Origin: RH-AL1 sp965277355
GTDB lineage: Bacteria; Pseudomonadota; Alphaproteobacteria; Rhizobiales; Beijerinckiaceae
Reading direction: 5' to 3'
DNA length: 64,000 bases
Assembly (NCBI GenBank): GCA_965277355.1
Contig: CBDICN010000001.1
Span: forward strand, 186,001 to 250,000
Notes under the pieces: model-generated
Told to the model about the DNA's origin: nothing
The model's input: only the letters and a program-made list of their open reading frames with translations
The model's database searches: none
Part shown: in pieces, positions 1-8,439 of the stretch
Position numbering within the stretch: the first letter of the stretch is position 1
Layout: each line of letters starts with the position of its first letter
Program-made: the position numbers and the translations under genes

Positions 1-324
1 GCCCGTGGCAGGATGTCCGCAACTTGCAGAATGTTGCGCGAATGCTCCCCTATTCAGGTGAAGCGCCGAACCGAGAACCTCTCGACACATAGCGGCTTCA
101 CTCGAGAGAACCTCATGATGCTTATGTCCGCTGCTCCCGTCGATCGCCGGGCTCGTGCCCATCTTTTCCGCCGCCATGAGCCTTCTAAAATCCCAAGGCC
201 GCGAGCGGTGAAGCGATCGATATCGCCGGACCCTAGGCGTTCGCGGGATCCGGGAGACCAACCATCGCCGTCCATGCCATCGCGATCATGCCGGCCTTGG
301 ATCGACGATTTGCTCGGGCGACTG
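1..324. other. no convincing gene at the left edge
   Basis: I see no coding region with a family resemblance here. Open frames exist on both strands but read as arginine/proline/serine-rich strings, which is what high-GC non-coding or antisense DNA gives. The stretch lies downstream of the minus-strand gene that ends at 325, so it would hold that gene's terminator, but I found no clear hairpin with a T-run. Confidence 0.5.
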
Positions 325-678
325 TCAAATCGGCCCGGTTGCGCCCGCCACTTTGAACTCCGGGTCCGCCGCTTTCGGCGTCGCTTCGAGGAGCGCAGCC
401 TTGAACGACGACAGCACGCCCGACAGCTTCTCGCGCGCTGCCTCGATCTCCTCGGTCGCCGCGCACGAGGTCAGCGCGCGTGCCAAAGCGTAGACGTTCT
501 CGAGGACCTGTTCCGCGAGATCTTCGATCTTCGAGGACGGTTGGTAAGCATCGGTCGTGGTTTTTAACGCCGTTTCAAATGCGCCGAGTGTCTCGTCCGC
601 GTTTTCCGATGACATGTCTTTCGACATCTTCTGAAGATTGTCTGTCATGTCTGCCTGCGTGAAACTAGAGTGCGTCAT
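325..678 (-). CDS. small acidic, helical hypothetical protein
   Basis: A 117-residue protein I do not recognise. It is predicted soluble and almost entirely helical, without a signal peptide or membrane segment, and is rich in Ala, Glu, Lys and Thr with a single Cys near the middle. Internal stretches such as ENADETLGAFETALKTTT and IEAAREKLSGVLSSFKAAL look like amphipathic helices. This layout resembles ElaB/DUF883-type or phasin-like small proteins, but the C-terminal glycine-zipper membrane anchor of DUF883 is absent, so I do not assign the family. The start at 678 is chosen because GAGG lies eight bases upstream; the frame could extend seven residues further. It is monocistronic as far as can be seen. 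The amino-acid composition is normal and unlike the Arg-rich shadows around it, which supports a real gene. Confidence 0.6.
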   Translation of the reverse strand: MTHSSFTQADMTDNLQKMSKDMSSENADETLGAFETALKTTTDAYQPSSKIEDLAEQVLENVYALARALTSCAATEEIEAAREKLSGVLSSFKAALLEATPKAADPEFKVAGATGPI

Positions 679-1186
679 TCTACATACCTCGTCGAGCACC
701 GGGCGGTTCTCTATACGCTAATACCGATTTTTTAATACACAAGAGCGATCCGCGCATCGCTGGCTGGCCGACGCATGAGCGCCACGATGGTCGCGGTTCT
801 CCGGCGACGCTCCGCGAGCGTGTCGCGTCGGCGAGCGGCGCTGTCAGCGGATCAGGGTGGCCCTGGGCAAGTCGAGCATGGCGACACCCTCGCCGTTCAT
901 CATGGCGCGCAACACCTTGAAGCTGAAGCCTTCCTGCTCGGCCCGGAGCTTCGGCGGCATCGAGGGCTCGTTGCGGTTGGTGGCGACGGAGTAAGGCAAG
1001 TCCGTCGTGCGCAAGGACGTCGCGCGCCGCCATCTCCAGTTCGCCTGGATTCTCGGCTCGTATGGCGTGGACACCAACGGCCTTCCACTCCGCGAAATCG
1101 GGGTTTCCAGCGGAACAGCGCCTCGGGATGCGCCATAAGCCCTGGTGTGAAAGCGACGGCGCCACGGGCGTCCGGAGCTATTGGTT
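679..1186. other. 508-bp gap with a possible decayed reading frame
   Basis: No intact gene. The minus strand between about 1165 and 846 reads, in two successive frames, like a small protein that has lost its frame: GVHAIRAENPGELEMAARDVLA in fragments, then PPKLRAEQEGFSFKVLRAMM. This is only a compositional impression. The AT-rich block around 718-740 lies just upstream of the minus-strand gene starting at 678 and probably holds its promoter. Confidence 0.3.
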
Positions 1187-1276
1187 TGGCGGAAAGGGTG
1201 GGATTCGAACCCACGGTGGGCTTGCACCCACGGCGGTTTTCAAGACCGCTGCCTTAAACCACTCGGCCACCTTTCC
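1187..1276 (-). tRNA. tRNA-Ser (anticodon UGA)
   Basis: The reverse complement folds as a class II tRNA of 90 nt including an encoded CCA end. It has a GGAAAGG/CCTTTCC acceptor stem, a D-arm beginning GCCGAGTGG, an anticodon stem GCGGT/ACCGC around the loop CTTGAAA (anticodon TGA, reading UCA), a long variable arm CGTGGGTGCAAGCCCACC, and a T-arm containing GTTCGAATC. The long variable arm and the anticodon both specify serine. Reading frames across this segment on the plus strand are artefacts of the tRNA. Confidence 0.97.
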
Positions 1277-2024
1277 ATACCGAAATTACCAATGATTTAG
1301 CGATAGATTGGCAAGCCAGACGATTCATCGTATCGCTTTCATACCACTGCTTCAGCGAATTCGTAATGGCGAAGGCGGAGACGTTGCCAGGGGTTTGTGG
1401 CGTCCGCCGGTAGCTTGCGCGTATAGGTACGGTTCAAGGGACGTCAGACCGAAGTCAGGAGTTTTCCGCTCTTTTCCGACACTCCGCATAATCGACGCAA
1501 CCAGCGCGAGGCCGAGGCCTGGGCGATTGCGGCGCGCCGGCGCATGCATTGTGGCACCCACGGATCGACACGGGATGCCGCGAAGCTGACGCTCGCCGAC
1601 GCGCTGCGCCGCGATAAGCGAAACAAGCTCGATCGCGACAACACGAACCAACGCCAGGACGTCAACCGCAATCGAGCCCTCTTCTCCGACCCGATCGCGC
1701 AACGATCCGTTGCGTCTCTGCGTCCGACCGACATGGCAACGTAGCGGGACGACCTCGTCCGCCGCGGTTGGCTCGCCAATGTCGCTGCCGCATGAAGACG
1801 CGAGGAAAAGCAGGGGACGCACAAAGCGAGCTTGAACGAGATCCAAGTCCCGGAGCGGCTACCGGCGCAGGCCGAGGCGGACGATGACCCTAAAGAACAT
1901 TGTTCGCCCATCAAGGAGCGGGAGGCGCGTTGCCCCCTTGTTCAGATTTGAACGATCATACCAACGACGCTTGTTGTCGAATGCTCGACGATGTCGCCAA
2001 CGCGGGTCCGACGCAGCTCACGCA
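1277..2024. other. 748-bp gene-poor region downstream of the efflux operon
   Basis: No intact gene. It separates tRNA-Ser from the end of the RND pump gene. The only recognisable content is the possible histidine-kinase remnant at 1475-1690. The pump gene's terminator should lie at the right end, but I see no strong hairpin with a T-run. Confidence 0.5.
1475..1690 (-). pseudogene. possible remnant of a sensor histidine kinase ATPase domain
   Basis: In one minus-strand frame the sequence reads VGEEGSIAVDVLALVRVVA, then RGIPCR, then RNRPGLGLALVASIMRSVG. In histidine kinases the segment after the phosphoacceptor helices often reads EEGxxxxxxVDLxxLVxxV, the G1 box contains DxGPGIP, and the G2 box reads GLGLALVxxI followed by GG. 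The order and the GLGLALV motif fit, but the N box and most of the G1 box are missing, and the frame has no plausible N-terminus, so a functional product is unlikely. It lies directly downstream of a metal-efflux pump on the same strand, where CusS-like kinases often occur. Chance resemblance is possible. Confidence 0.3.
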
Positions 2025-5000
2025 TCATTCCGCGGCGTTCTTGAGGTCGTGTTCGGCGCGTGCCGTCTCCGCCCGGCGTCCGCCGGACCGGAACAGGCGA
2101 TCGGCGATGGGGTAGATCGAAGGCAGCACCAGGAGCGTGAGGATCGTCGCGGTAATCAGGCCGCCGATGACCACCGTTGCGAGCGGGCGCTGCACCTCGG
2201 CGCCGGCACCGGTCGAGACTGCCATCGGCAGGAAGCCGAGCGTGGCGACGAAAGCGGTCATCAGCACCGGGCGCATGCGGCGCTCGGCGGCTTCCTTGGC
2301 GGCCTCGACGGCGGTGGCGCCGGCATCGCGCTCGTCCTTGAGGTAGGAGACGAGCACGACACCGTTCAGCGTGGCGATGCCGAAAGTGGCGATGAAGCCG
2401 ATCGCCGCAGAGATCGAGAACGGCAGCCCGCGCGCCACCAGTGCGAGGATGCCGCCCGAGGCCGAGACCGGCACCAGCAGGAAGACGAGCAGCGTCAGCC
2501 GCACATCGTCGAACATGAAGTAGAGCAGCAGCAAGATCGCCGCCATCGCGATCGGGACGACGAACGAGAGGCGCGCGTCCGCCGTCTGCATGTTCTGATA
2601 CTGCCCGGACCATTCAATCGAGTAGCGGGGCGGCAGCTGCACCGCCTTGGCGATCCTGACCTTCGCTTCCTTCACGAAGCTCGCGGCGTCGCGTCCGCGC
2701 AGGTTGATCTCCACATAGGTGCGCCGCTGCAGCGCCTCGCGGCTGATCTGCGCCGGCCCGCTCCCGACGCTTATCTTCGCCACGCTCGACAGCGGCACCA
2801 CGCGCCCGGAGCCGTCGAACACCGGAAGGTTGCGGATCTTGTCGATGTCGTCGCGGTCGCCCGGCGGCCAGCGCACCATGATCGGCGTTTCGGAATTGTC
2901 GTCCCCGTAGACCATACCGGACGGGTGGCCGCCGATGGCATCGACGGCGTCGAGCACCGTCTTCGCGTTCATGCCGTAGCGCGCGATCGCCGCGCGATCG
3001 ACCTCGATCGTGAGGTAGGGCATGCCCGCCTGCGCTTCCGGCTTGACGTCGTCGGCGCCCTTGATGCCGCTCACGATCTTGACGACGTCGTCGGCGATCT
3101 TTCGCAGCGTTGCGAGATCGTCGCCATAGACCATCACGGCGATGTCGGCTTTGACGCCTTGGAGCAGGTCGTTCATCCGCATTTGGATCGGCTGCGAAAA
3201 GGTGAAGGCGACACCCGGCACCTCCTCCTTCAGTTTGTCGCCGATCGCGCCGACCAACTCGTCCTGCGTGTGGATGCTTCCCTTCCAGGTCGACGGCGCG
3301 CTCAACGCGATGAAGGAATCGCTCGATTCCACGCCCATCGGGTCGGTCGGGATCGCCGCGCTGCCGGTGAGCGAGACGACGTGCTTCACCTCGGCGAAGC
3401 CGCGCACGACTTTCTCGATGCTCTGCACCGTGTTCATCGACGCTTCGAGGTTGATCCCGGGCAGCTTCTCCGAGGTCACGACGATCGAGCCTTCCGACAG
3501 TTGCGGAATGAACTCGCCGCCGAGGCCCATCGCCAGAAACGCGCTCACGCCGAAAAGCGCGAGCGCGGCGATCGAGACGATGTAGGAATGTGCCGTGCAC
3601 GTCCTGAGGACGGGCGTGTAACCCCTCCGCAGCCAGCGCACGGCGAAGGTCTCGGCGCCGCCCTTCTCGTCCGGCTTCAGCGCCGTCGCGGCCAGAGCGG
3701 GCATGACGGTCATCGTCAGCGCCAACGAACCGAGCAACGCGAGGATGACCGTCTCCGCCATCGGCTTGAACATCTTGCCGGCGACATCCTGCAGCGACAG
3801 CACCGGCACGTAGACGATGACGATGATGAGCACGGCGAAGAACACCGGCCGCGCCACCTCCGCCGCCGCGGTCGCGACGGTATCGCGGAAGCTGTCCCTC
3901 GCCCCGCCGGAACGGCTCAGCACGTTGTCGACCATCACCACGGCGCCGTCGACGATGAGGCCGAAGTCGATCGCCCCCAGGCTCATGAGGTTGGCCGAGA
4001 TGCCGAAGAACCGCATGCCGGCGAAAGCGACCAGCATGGAGAGCGGGATGGCCGCGGCGACGATCAGCGCCGCGCGCCAGTTGCCGAGCATCACCAGGAG
4101 CACGAAGCCGACGAGGCAGGCGCCTTGTAGCAGGTTGTGCTCGACCGTTTTGATCGTGCGATCCACCAGCGCGCTGCGGTCGTAGTAGGGGCGGATCGCG
4201 ACACCCGGCGGCAGCGAGGCCTGGATCTTCTCGACCGCCGTCTTGATGTTGCCGACAACGTCGCTGGCGTTGTCGCCGTAGAGCATCAGCACGACACCGA
4301 CGACCGTCTCGCCGACGCCGTCGTGGCTGACGGCGCCGAGCCGCACCATCGGCGCGCGCACGACGGTGCCGACGTCCGACACCTTGACCGGCACGCCGCC
4401 CGGGCCCGTCGCCAGCACGATCTCGCCGAGGGTCTCGATCTTGCTGACGAGCCCGATGCCGCGCACGACCTCCTGCTCCTGGTCGCGGTCGATGTAGGCG
4501 CCCCCGCGCGTCTCGTTGTTGTTCGCGACGGCGTCGAACACCTGCGCCAGCGTGATCTTGTAGCGGCGCAGCGAGTCGGCCAAGACGCGCACCTCGTAGG
4601 TCTCGAGCTGGCCGCCGTAGATGTTCACGTCCGTCACGCCGGACACGAGCTTCAGCTTGGGCGCGATCTGCCATTCCAGGATGCGGTGCAGCTGCATGGG
4701 CGTATAGCCGGGCCCGCGCAGCTCGAACTGGTAGACTTCGCCCAGCCCGGTCGCGACAGGACCCATATTCGGTGTGCCGACGCCGGGGGGCATGGTCGCG
4801 ATGGCGGCCGGAAGCCGCTCGGCGACGAGCGCGCGGGCGGTCTCGACCGGCACGCCATCCTGGAAGGTGACGTAGACGGCCGAGATGCCGTACCGCGAGG
4901 TCGAACGGATCGACTTCACGTTCGGGGTTCCAGCCATCGTGTTCTCGAGCGGAAAGGTCACGAGGCGCTCGACCTCGAGCGGCCCGAGGCCCTTGGCCTG

Positions 5001-5156
5001 CGTCAGGATCATCACCTGCTTGGGCGAGATGTCCGGGACGGCGTCGATCGAGAGGCCGGTGAGATTGATCGTGCCGCCGATGGCGAGCAGCACGGCGAGA
5101 GCGAGGACCAGCTCGCGACGCGCGACGATGAAGGCGAAGAATCGTGCCACGCGCAC
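2025..5156 (-). CDS. heavy-metal RND efflux pump, inner-membrane transporter (CzcA/CusA family)
   Basis: This 1043-residue protein is the proton-driven inner-membrane component of a tripartite metal-efflux pump, full length for the HME-RND family. The N-terminal helix (about residues 8-30) precedes the first periplasmic domain containing AVPDISPKQV. TM4 carries DFGLIVDGAVVMVDN at residues 397-411; this is the heavy-metal RND signature with the proton-relay aspartates, although the usual final Glu-Asn reads Asp-Asn. A second set of six transmembrane helices fills the C-terminal third. The substrate metal (Co/Zn/Cd/Ni or Cu/Ag) cannot be settled by eye. The start is GTG, two bases past the stop of the membrane fusion gene, so the three genes form one operon ending here. 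The second half carries the matching TM8-12 with a long C-terminal tail. Confidence 0.93.
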   Translation of the reverse strand: MRVARFFAFIVARRELVLALAVLLAIGGTINLTGLSIDAVPDISPKQVMILTQAKGLGPLEVERLVTFPLENTMAGTPNVKSIRSTSRYGISAVYVTFQDGVPVETARALVAERLPAAIATMPPGVGTPNMGPVATGLGEVYQFELRGPGYTPMQLHRILEWQIAPKLKLVSGVTDVNIYGGQLETYEVRVLADSLRRYKITLAQVFDAVANNNETRGGAYIDRDQEQEVVRGIGLVSKIETLGEIVLATGPGGVPVKVSDVGTVVRAPMVRLGAVSHDGVGETVVGVVLMLYGDNASDVVGNIKTAVEKIQASLPPGVAIRPYYDRSALVDRTIKTVEHNLLQGACLVGFVLLVMLGNWRAALIVAAAIPLSMLVAFAGMRFFGISANLMSLGAIDFGLIVDGAVVMVDNVLSRSGGARDSFRDTVATAAAEVARPVFFAVLIIVIVYVPVLSLQDVAGKMFKPMAETVILALLGSLALTMTVMPALAATALKPDEKGGAETFAVRWLRRGYTPVLRTCTAHSYIVSIAALALFGVSAFLAMGLGGEFIPQLSEGSIVVTSEKLPGINLEASMNTVQSIEKVVRGFAEVKHVVSLTGSAAIPTDPMGVESSDSFIALSAPSTWKGSIHTQDELVGAIGDKLKEEVPGVAFTFSQPIQMRMNDLLQGVKADIAVMVYGDDLATLRKIADDVVKIVSGIKGADDVKPEAQAGMPYLTIEVDRAAIARYGMNAKTVLDAVDAIGGHPSGMVYGDDNSETPIMVRWPPGDRDDIDKIRNLPVFDGSGRVVPLSSVAKISVGSGPAQISREALQRRTYVEINLRGRDAASFVKEAKVRIAKAVQLPPRYSIEWSGQYQNMQTADARLSFVVPIAMAAILLLLYFMFDDVRLTLLVFLLVPVSASGGILALVARGLPFSISAAIGFIATFGIATLNGVVLVSYLKDERDAGATAVEAAKEAAERRMRPVLMTAFVATLGFLPMAVSTGAGAEVQRPLATVVIGGLITATILTLLVLPSIYPIADRLFRSGGRRAETARAEHDLKNAAE

Positions 5157-5157
5157 C

Positions 5158-6387
5158 TCAGTCCGTCGAGCCGAGCAGGCTGCGCAGCAGGATCGCCTTG
5201 AGGCCGAAGCTGCCCTTCGTCGCCACGCTCTCGCCGTCGGCGACGCCTTTCTTCACCTCGACCCAGTCGGTCCGTTGCAGGCCGAGAGTCAGGATCCGGC
5301 GCTCGAACCTGGTCGGCGCGCTCTGGACGAAGGCGATCTGGCCTTGCTCGGTGAGCTGCACCGCGGAGGCGGGAATGGTCACCCCGCGACGGCCGAGATC
5401 GGCGTCGATGGCGACGTTGACGTACATGTTGCCCTTGAGCCGACCGCCGTGATTCGCAACCTCGATGCGCGCCGAGGCGGCGTTGGTCAGCGGATCGAGG
5501 TCGGCGTTGACCGAGCGGACATGGCCCTCGAAGTCCGGGTGGCCGGGGAACGGCGCGTCGACCGTCGTCGGGTCGCCGGGCCTGACCGCGGCGATCGCCG
5601 ATCCGTAGAGGCTCGCCATCACCAGCACCCGCGAAGGATCGGCGACGGTGAAAACGTCCTGGTTGGTGTCGACGACCTCGCCGACTGTGACCTTGCCGCT
5701 GGTGACGACCCCGGCGATCGGCGACACGATCGCGCTGGTGCCGGGCGCGGCGTTTCCCTCCGGCGCGAGGCGCTCGTACTGCGCTTTGTACATGTCGAGC
5801 TGCGCCTGCGCCGTCTGCACCGCGACCTTGCCCTTGGCCGCCTCTACCTGCAGCCGCTCCAACTCGGCCTGCGCGATGCCGCCGATCTTGAGCAGCGCCG
5901 CGGCGCGTTTCAGCGCCACCTGCGCGGCCAGCTCGCCGGTCTGCGCTCCCGCGAGGTTCGCCTTTGCCGACTGCATTCCGTTGCGCGCGTCGAGAACGCC
6001 GCTGGCGTCGAGCGTCGCCAGCGTCTGTCCGGCCGCGACGGCATCGCCGGGCTGCACCGCGAGCGACAGCACCCGTCCGTTGGTACGCGGCCGCAGGTGG
6101 GTCACGAGCCGCTCGTCGAACGCCACGGTGCCAGGCACCCGCACCCTCTCGACGATCTCACGCGTTTCGGCTCTGGCGGTCTCGACGCCGAGCTGCTTTT
6201 GCGTGTGGGCGTCGACGTTCAGCTGATCGGGGTCGCTCTGCTGCTTTGGTGGAGCTTTCGGATCGGCCTTGGACGCGGATGCATCGATCCCGACCAGCGC
6301 CAGGATCGGCTCGCGATAGACGTACGCGCCCAACCCGACAACGACGATCGTGATCGCGACGACGAAGGTTCTGGCGCGGCGCGCCAT
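5158..6387 (-). CDS. efflux RND periplasmic adaptor (membrane fusion protein, CzcB/CusB type)
   Basis: 409 residues. It links the inner-membrane pump to the outer-membrane channel. One N-terminal membrane anchor (MARRARTFVVAITIVVVGLG) is followed by a linker rich in Lys/Pro, a beta-barrel strand, the split lipoyl domain (RTNGRVLSLAVQPGDAVAAG and later SPIAGVVTSGKVTVGEVVD), and between them an alpha-helical hairpin (about residues 130-190, ARNGMQSAKANLAGAQ and similar). The C-terminal membrane-proximal domain ends near FGLKAILLRSLLG. The start at 6387 is chosen because it overlaps the upstream stop as TGATG and begins directly with the anchor; a start 20 codons upstream would lie inside the channel gene. 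It is the second gene of the efflux operon, without the histidine-rich N-terminal extension seen in some Zn/Cd adaptors. Confidence 0.92.
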   Translation of the reverse strand: MARRARTFVVAITIVVVGLGAYVYREPILALVGIDASASKADPKAPPKQQSDPDQLNVDAHTQKQLGVETARAETREIVERVRVPGTVAFDERLVTHLRPRTNGRVLSLAVQPGDAVAAGQTLATLDASGVLDARNGMQSAKANLAGAQTGELAAQVALKRAAALLKIGGIAQAELERLQVEAAKGKVAVQTAQAQLDMYKAQYERLAPEGNAAPGTSAIVSPIAGVVTSGKVTVGEVVDTNQDVFTVADPSRVLVMASLYGSAIAAVRPGDPTTVDAPFPGHPDFEGHVRSVNADLDPLTNAASARIEVANHGGRLKGNMYVNVAIDADLGRRGVTIPASAVQLTEQGQIAFVQSAPTRFERRILTLGLQRTDWVEVKKGVADGESVATKGSFGLKAILLRSLLGSTD

Positions 6388-7916
6388 CAGAGGAACTTGA
6401 AGAAGTCGTTGCGGGGTCGAGGCGGGGCGACGTCGCGGCGGTTCCACCAGCCGCCGCCGAGCACCTGGAACAGCGCCGCGGTATCGGCGTACTGATCGGC
6501 CTTGGTTCGTGCCGAGGCGACGAGCGCGGTTAGGTACGTCTGCTGAGAAAGGAACACCTGGAGACTGCTGGAAATGCCGACCGTCTGCTCCTTGCGGACG
6601 AGCTCGAAGCTGTTGCTGGTCGCCTTTTCCGCCGCCGTCGCGGCGGCCACCGCCTTGGCGTCGATTTGCAGCGAGCGCAGCGCGTCGGCGACCTCGCGGA
6701 ACGCGGCGAGCACGCGCACCTTGTAGTTCGCTTGCGCCGCGGTGAGCCGGTCCTCGGCGGCGCGCTGCTTGTGGTAAAGCGTGCCGGCGTCGAACAGCGG
6801 CTGCGACACCGTCCCGACGATGGAATAGAAGCCGCCGCTCTGCGCCAGCTTGCCAAAGGTGATCCCGCTCCCGCCGTCGTCCGAGGTGATCGAGAATCGG
6901 GGCAACCGGTTGGCGAGCGCCACGCCGACCTCGGCGCCGGCGCTGTGGACCAGGGCGTCCGCCGCCCTGAGGTCGGGGCGCTGTTCGACAAGGTCCGAGG
7001 GTAGGCTCACCGGCAGCTTCGTCGGCAGCCGTAGCGAGGCCAGCGTGAAGGTCTGCGCGACCTCGTCGCTCGGCAGGCGGCCGGCGAGGGCGGCGAGGAG
7101 ATTGCGTTGAATCGCGAGCTGCTTTTCGAGCGGCGGCAGCAGGAGCTGCGACACCGAAAGGTTGGCCTGTTGCTGCATGACCTCGGCCCGGGCGATCTGC
7201 CCCAGCGCGACCTCTTTCTGGTAGAGGCTCAGGATGTCCTTCTGGGTGGCGACGACCTTGTTCGTCGCCACGATCTCGCTGCGTAGCGCCGCTTCCTGGA
7301 TTGCCGCCAGCACCACGTTGGTGGTCAGCGTGAGGTAGGTGACCTCTAGCTCGTAGCGCTTCGCCTCGGCCTGTGCCTCGAGAGACTCGATCAGCCGGCG
7401 GTCGCCACCGAAGATGTCGGGCGAATAGGCGATCGAGGCGCGCGGCGTGTAGAGCGCGTAGGTGTAGCGCTGCTGATTGACGAGCGGACTCTGCAATCCC
7501 CCATTCGGCGCCTCCTGATAGGAAGCGAGAGCGTGGCCGGTGAGCGTCGGCAGCAGGGTGCCATTTTGCGCCTCCGCCTCCTCATAGGCCGCCGCGAGCG
7601 ATGCCTGCGCCACGTCGAGGCTGGGATTATGGGCGAGCGCCTCGTCGACGAGCCTGGTAAGCGCTGGCGAGCCGAAGGCGCTCCACCAGCGGGCCTGCAC
7701 GTCCGCCCCGGCGACGAATCGCTGCGCGGCGCTGCCGCCTTGCGCCGTCTTGATGCCAGAGGCGCCAAAGGGTTCGCGAAGCGATTCCTTGGTGTAGCCG
7801 ATCGTCTCGGGCGGGGCAGGCAGCCCATAATTCGGGCCGACCGCGCATCCAGCCAGGCCGGTTGATATCAGCAAGGTGGCAGCGAGCCATCGAGCGGAAC
7901 CGGCTGGCCTGGTCAT
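6387..7916 (-). CDS. RND efflux outer-membrane lipoprotein (NodT/TolC family)
   Basis: 509 residues. It forms the outer-membrane channel of the tripartite pump. The N-terminus MTRPAGSARWLAATLLISTG leads to a lipobox ending LAGC, so the mature protein should start at that Cys and be lipid-anchored. Two outer-membrane-efflux repeats follow, each a long coiled-coil hairpin with a beta segment. RWWSAFGSPALTRLVDEALA marks the start of the first repeat, and the motif VEQRPDLRAAD marks the start of the second. The start at 7916 puts the lipobox near residue 24; an upstream ATG would add 11 residues and weaken the signal peptide. It is the first gene of the operon, so the operon promoter should lie just above 7916. 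Confidence 0.92.
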   Translation of the reverse strand: MTRPAGSARWLAATLLISTGLAGCAVGPNYGLPAPPETIGYTKESLREPFGASGIKTAQGGSAAQRFVAGADVQARWWSAFGSPALTRLVDEALAHNPSLDVAQASLAAAYEEAEAQNGTLLPTLTGHALASYQEAPNGGLQSPLVNQQRYTYALYTPRASIAYSPDIFGGDRRLIESLEAQAEAKRYELEVTYLTLTTNVVLAAIQEAALRSEIVATNKVVATQKDILSLYQKEVALGQIARAEVMQQQANLSVSQLLLPPLEKQLAIQRNLLAALAGRLPSDEVAQTFTLASLRLPTKLPVSLPSDLVEQRPDLRAADALVHSAGAEVGVALANRLPRFSITSDDGGSGITFGKLAQSGGFYSIVGTVSQPLFDAGTLYHKQRAAEDRLTAAQANYKVRVLAAFREVADALRSLQIDAKAVAAATAAEKATSNSFELVRKEQTVGISSSLQVFLSQQTYLTALVASARTKADQYADTAALFQVLGGGWWNRRDVAPPRPRNDFFKFL

Positions 7917-8439
7917 TGTGCGGACGTCACTTTGGCTACACGACGCCACGGCGTCGAAAAAAGATGCGAGCGTTAACGACGATACACGCTTCGACCCGAA
8001 CGTGTAAGCGGCGCATTCGGACGGAACATGCCGGCACCGCCGGACCCCATCTCCTGTTCAATGGATCGAAGGTCGGTTGGTCCGACGATGCCGGCGTGAT
8101 CCGCGCGGCTGCGCGGGTCGCGTCCAGCGTGACAAGGCAGAGCAGCAAGGGCCACCAGGCCGCGCCCCGCGCGAGGGCACCGCAAAATTGTGCAGGATGG
8201 CCCCGCAACCCTGCGATGGACAGGGCCTGTAGCGACGATCGTCATCGACGCTTCAGGGGCGGCTTGTTTCGCGACAGACAAATCAAGCGGATGCATCTGT
8301 CGATAAGGGCCTTGGTGCTTCGATCGATCAGGCGCGGGCCTTATCGCTCCACGGCGCGCGGCATGAGCGCTTCGACGGTGCCATGCGCCCTGCAGGCCGC
8401 GATCAGTCGGTAGAGCGGGCCTCGAAGCACGCGCGACTC
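7917..8439. other. 523-bp intergenic region between the efflux and urea operons
   Basis: It should contain the efflux-operon promoter near 7917-8000 and the terminator of the urea operon near 8400-8439. One minus-strand frame (8208 to 7936, 90 codons) begins with a signal-peptide-like run (WWPLLLCLVTLDATRAAA) and could be a small secreted protein. Its remainder is unremarkable and it has no clear ribosome site, so I leave it unannotated. Confidence 0.4.

Noticed and set aside
1062..1295. Plus-strand frame reading GGIRTHGGLAPTAVFKTAAL
   Set aside because: This is a known artefact produced by translating the antisense strand of tRNA-Ser; the tRNA is intact.
1868..1883. 16-mer CAGGCCGAGGCGGACG also found near 20818
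   Set aside because: Two copies only, both high-GC and without shared flanks or symmetry; likely chance.
1884..4130. Long plus-strand open frame (about 748 codons) opposite the RND pump
   Set aside because: It is antisense to a well-supported gene and reads as His/Arg/Asp-rich sequence without family resemblance, as expected from high-GC codon bias.
7936..8208. 90-codon minus-strand frame with signal-peptide-like start
   Set aside because: Only the N-terminal run looks protein-like; there is no ribosome site or family match, so it is left as a note under the intergenic region.
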